In this document: positions 62,201 through 64,000 of the stretch, piece after piece
How positions within the stretch are numbered: the stretch's first letter is position 1
How the letters are laid out: the number at the start of each line of letters is the position of its first letter
NCBI RefSeq assembly: GCF_022513565.1
Contig: NZ_JAKWBE010000034.1
Span: 20,493 to 84,492, forward strand
Length of the DNA stretch: 64,000 bases
Reading direction: 5' to 3'
DNA from: Streptomyces gilvus
GTDB taxonomy: Bacteria; Actinomycetota; Actinomycetes; Streptomycetales; Streptomycetaceae
Position numbers and translations under genes: made by a program
Notes under the pieces: model-generated
Seen by the model: the letters and a program-made list of their open reading frames with translations, nothing else
What the model was told of the DNA's origin: nothing
The model's database searches: none

Positions 62201-63430
62201 ACCACCCGCGACCCCTGCCCGCCGACCACCCCCGACCCCATCGACGCCTTCCTCGACGCCCCGGACGGGGAGCGGCAGCACCCCCGGCACCCCCTCCGGA
62301 TGAACCTCCGGATGCTGCATCTGTTCCTCAGGGCGGACAGCGAGCGGTTCGAGGACCGGCTGGACGAGCGTCTGCGGAGTTACGTCGCCCGGCTGCGGGA
62401 CTTCTACGCGCCGGGCGGTCCGGAGGCGGCGCGGATGCCGGGGCTGGTGTGGCCGCTGGCCACGTACGTCCTCGACGGCTCGGTGGACGTCCGCGACGCC
62501 ATGGAGGCCGCGGTCGCCAACAGCCGCAGATACGGCGACGACTGGGCGATCGGCGTCGTCCTGATGTTCCGCACCCACATGGCCGTCGACTCGCCGGGCG
62601 GCATGAAGGGCGTCGACGAGGACCTCGCGGAGCTGAGGGTGCTCAGCCGGCGGGTCGGCGACCGCTGGATGCGGGCCCAGGTGTGCAGCGCGTCCGCCGA
62701 GGCGGCCATGGCCCGCAGCCGGCACGCGGAGGCCAAGGCCGAGTACGAGGAGGCGCTGCGGCTGGCGTACGAGGTCGGCGCCTACGCCGAGACGCCGTTC
62801 CTGCTGGCCCGGCTCGCCGAGATCGCCTACCGCGCGGGTGACCGTCAGGCCGCGCGCAGGCTCCTGGACGAGGCGAGCGAGGCCGCCGAGCGGCACGCCG
62901 TCGTCGACTCGGCGGCGTTCGTCCTGCTGACGCGCGCTCAGATGGCGCTGGACGAGAAGGACACGGCACGGGCGCGGCAGCTGTGGGAGGAGGCCCGTGA
63001 GGAGACCGGGCGGGGCACGCCACCGCCGCAGTTCCTGGTCATGCTGATGGCCGTGGACGCGGGCGTGACGGCCGCCGAGTCGGGTCCGGCGCACGGGTTG
63101 TCGAAGCTGGTCGACGCCGTGCGTGAGGCGGTGGAGAAGCGCTGCGCCGACATGATCGTGGCGACCCTCCTGGACGGCACCGCGGGGCTGCTGGCCGAAC
63201 TCGGCGACCACGCGCGCGTGGTCCGACTGCTGGCCCTGGCGGACACCTGGCGCGACGGCCAGCCGCGCCTGATGCCGGAAGGGGCCCGGGCCGAGGCGGC
63301 CGGAGAGGCCGCCCGCGTCGCGCTGGGCGCCGAGCGCCACGAGACGGAGTACGCGCGAGGCGCGGCGCTCACCCCCGCCGCCCTGTTCGCCGAGTTCACG
63401 GAGACGCTGCGCCGCCACCCCGCCCGCTGA
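59228..63430 (+). CDS. AfsR/SARP-like regulator with BTAD, P-loop ATPase and TPR domains
   Basis: The 1400-residue protein has an N-terminal winged-helix (MRYRILGVTEAADD... LLAALALRPARVIPPTTLID) and a BTAD domain to about residue 240. A disordered linker (about 240-560) built from decapeptides of the type APGSAEVSRC follows. Next is an AfsR-like STAND ATPase with P-loop TGPGGSGKT near residue 588, LLILDNCEHV as Walker B, TSREPLGV and GLPLAIELAAAR. A C-terminal helical-repeat region completes it. Such proteins regulate secondary metabolism or development; no target genes are visible. The GTG at 59228 has a TANNNT-type box six bases upstream and no ribosome binding site, suggesting a leaderless message. 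Confidence 0.9.
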   Translation: MRYRILGVTEAADDHGTAIPIPGPRLRTLLAALALRPARVIPPTTLIDEIWADAPPQDAPAALQALIGRLRRTLGKHAITSTPGGYRLAATEDDVDLYVFERLVHEGTAAVTADDAAHAARVLTEALALWRGPALADLPDRTAATRADALHLEATRARIDAELRLGRAHTVVPRLTELTTAHPYDEPLHALLIRALRDTGRGADALAAYETARRALSEGLGTDPGPQLRALHAELLTEPPQPTAPSNSTEEPRSARSATPEGAGAASRGFAEGAGAASRGSAEGARSPSPGSPGSSRATASGAAEVGRPGASRPLEDRSAANARPAEDSWPETPGSEVPRFQVPGSEAPRFQVPECETSSFGVPEFEASSFGVPGVEAERSQDPGSAEGSRCQAPGSAEVSRCQAPGSAEVSRSQTPGSAEALPFQAPGSVESSRPQDPGSAHDSRPSAPGAARSVRPQPAGSGESFLSRSSSEFSKHSEPSERSAPSHPQPPCLTDQPNSRPHPHDPAGTIHPHRDPAPLTDPHPHSPAATTHPHHNPTPLTPTPGPRPQPPTRTGNIRPRLTSFVGREPELVAIRSELHRARLVTLTGPGGSGKTRLAEEAAAGLPQAWLVELAPLDRPEAVPGAVVNALGLRETVLMTTELTAPQDDPVALLVEHCAPRSQLLILDNCEHVIEAVAALAETLLTRCPGLTILATSREPLGVPGESVRPVEPLVPDQAHRLFEERASAVRPDAAAVLRDREAVQEICRRLDGLPLAIELAAARLRLLTPRQIADRLDDRFRLLTSGSRTVLPRQQTLRAVVDWSWELLDERERTVLREVSVFTGGWDITAAEAVCPGPAADLVGALVDKSLIVATPYETPYEEGGSGTMRYRMLETIHEYAVERAAEIPELRAKAERRHRAWVRALVAEAEPRLRSADQLPWIHRLETELDNIRAALDRALDAGAEEEAGALALDMGWFWWLRNYRQEGMAWVDRTLRLGVTLDGQPTATTRDPCPPTTPDPIDAFLDAPDGERQHPRHPLRMNLRMLHLFLRADSERFEDRLDERLRSYVARLRDFYAPGGPEAARMPGLVWPLATYVLDGSVDVRDAMEAAVANSRRYGDDWAIGVVLMFRTHMAVDSPGGMKGVDEDLAELRVLSRRVGDRWMRAQVCSASAEAAMARSRHAEAKAEYEEALRLAYEVGAYAETPFLLARLAEIAYRAGDRQAARRLLDEASEAAERHAVVDSAAFVLLTRAQMALDEKDTARARQLWEEAREETGRGTPPPQFLVMLMAVDAGVTAAESGPAHGLSKLVDAVREAVEKRCADMIVATLLDGTAGLLAELGDHARVVRLLALADTWRDGQPRLMPEGARAEAAGEAARVALGAERHETEYARGAALTPAALFAEFTETLRRHPAR
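60230..60610 (+). repeat. Repeats of about 30 bp encoding the regulator linker
   Basis: Imperfect tandem units such as CCAGGCCCCTGGGTCTGCCG recur with a period near 30-33 bases and encode decapeptides (PGSAEVSRCQA, PGSAEVSRSQT, PGSAEALPFQA). An earlier repeat, GGTGCTGGTGCCGCGAGCCG, occurs twice at about 60011-60065. Confidence 0.8.
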
Positions 63431-63443
63431 GCGAGCGGCCGGG

Positions 63444-64000
63444 CTACGAGCAGGTGAACCTCGACTCCGCCCAGTCGGCGAGCGTCAGCGAGTCGAAGGA
63501 GGTGTCGGGTTCGACGACCAGCCGTACCGTCCTGCGTCCGCTCAGGTTCACATGAACCGGGACCGCCGGGTCGCGGCCCTCGACCAGGCCGGACTTCCAC
63601 AGCCGTACGCCGTCGGCGTAGACGGAGAAGCGGACCTTGCCGAGGCCCAGGGCTGTGTCGTCGATGCCGACGGAGGCGTCGTAGGCGGAGCAGCTCTGGT
63701 TGAGGTCGATGGTGACGGAGGACGCGCCGTGCACGGTGACGCCGTGCGCGTACCACTTGCCGTCGATCGAGAGGCCGTGGCGCTGCCACACCCAGCTGCT
63801 CTGCCCGAGCCGCATCTCGGGCTCGATGCCGTCGCCGATGAGGTCGTACGACAGCTCGCTCCACTCGTAGACGGCGGGAGCGGGCGGGGGAGTCGGGGCC
63901 GGTGTGGTGGTGGGCGTCGGCTTCGGGCTCGGCTTCGGCTGTTGCGAGGGCGGGGAAGTGGGCGCGGGCGTCGGCGTGGGGGTCGGGGTGGGCTTCGGGC
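63444..64000 (-). CDS. NPCBM-domain protein, 5' part outside the window
   Basis: This minus-strand gene continues beyond the window edge. The visible C-terminal 185 residues contain a Pro/Thr/Lys-rich linker (PKPTPTPTPTPAPTSPP and similar). An NPCBM/NEW2 carbohydrate-binding domain follows: EWSELSYDLIGDGIEPEMRL, then SIDGKWYAHGVTVHGASSVT, DASVGIDDTALGLGKVRFSV and RLVVEPDTSFDSLTLADWAE. The protein is probably exported or has an extracellular tail; whether a kinase or glycosidase precedes it cannot be seen. An ATG at 63815 is internal to the domain, so it is not the start. Confidence 0.85.
   Translation of the reverse strand, partial: PKPTPTPTPTPAPTSPPSQQPKPSPKPTPTTTPAPTPPPAPAVYEWSELSYDLIGDGIEPEMRLGQSSWVWQRHGLSIDGKWYAHGVTVHGASSVTIDLNQSCSAYDASVGIDDTALGLGKVRFSVYADGVRLWKSGLVEGRDPAVPVHVNLSGRRTVRLVVEPDTSFDSLTLADWAESRFTCS

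Overview
The window is high-GC (about 70%+) actinobacterial chromosome, almost certainly from a Streptomyces. It carries bldC, an Lsr2-type nucleoid protein next to purSQL, a valine dehydrogenase, a DUF3073 gene, an AfsR-like regulator, many GTG starts and frequent leaderless starts. From memory, the gene order matches the S. coelicolor region of roughly SCO4068-SCO4117. This is a housekeeping region of the chromosome core with a few accessory patches.

Region 1 (1-18.7 kb) is a dispersed de novo purine cluster: purD, purC, the overlapping purS-purQ-purL operon, then purF and purM. Other genes are interspersed: an M48-like membrane protein without its zinc motif, an N,N-dimethylformamidase-like protein, and a mycothiol-dependent-isomerase-fold protein. 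A two-component/ABC-transporter operon sits between two near-identical tRNA-Gly(GCC) genes. Beside it is a structurally odd tRNA-Gly(UCC) and lsrL.

Region 2 (18.8-28.9 kb) holds DUF3073, valine dehydrogenase, a conserved actinobacterial gene, bldC with a strong terminator, and a 59-residue DUF6274-like gene. A 156-bp tandem array then repeats the 3' end of the adjacent tRNA-Asp. After it come the hrpA helicase, two small proteins (one made of two DivIVA-like repeats) and a tRNA Glu-Asp-Phe cluster.

Region 3 (28.9-39 kb) contains a membrane metallophosphoesterase, a MetX-type metallopeptidase, a lipoprotein, a DEAD-box helicase with an RGG-like repeat tail, an FG-GAP secreted protein broken by a one-base insertion, an APC permease and tRNA-Lys.

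Region 4 (39-44.3 kb) follows tRNA-Lys and looks accessory. It has lower GC by eye, a DUF6907 gene, a ribbon-helix-helix protein paired with an unknown 251-residue protein, an EACC1 (conflict-system) fragment, a lipoprotein, an acyltransferase and an NrdJ C-terminal fragment. This is where an undescribed two-gene system is most likely.

Region 5 (44.3-64 kb) has an orphan histidine kinase and a split riboflavin locus (ribA, marR, and an inverted RibD fusion) with three matching operator-like sites. It also has tRNA-fMet, a ydaO-type c-di-AMP riboswitch in front of an M23 peptidase, an aldo/keto reductase, a PrsW protease, trmB and lhgO. It ends with a sporulation-type regulator, an asparagine-synthase homologue, a large AfsR-like regulator with a decapeptide-repeat linker, and a truncated NPCBM-domain gene at the window edge.

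All family assignments come from reading motifs. No database search was run.
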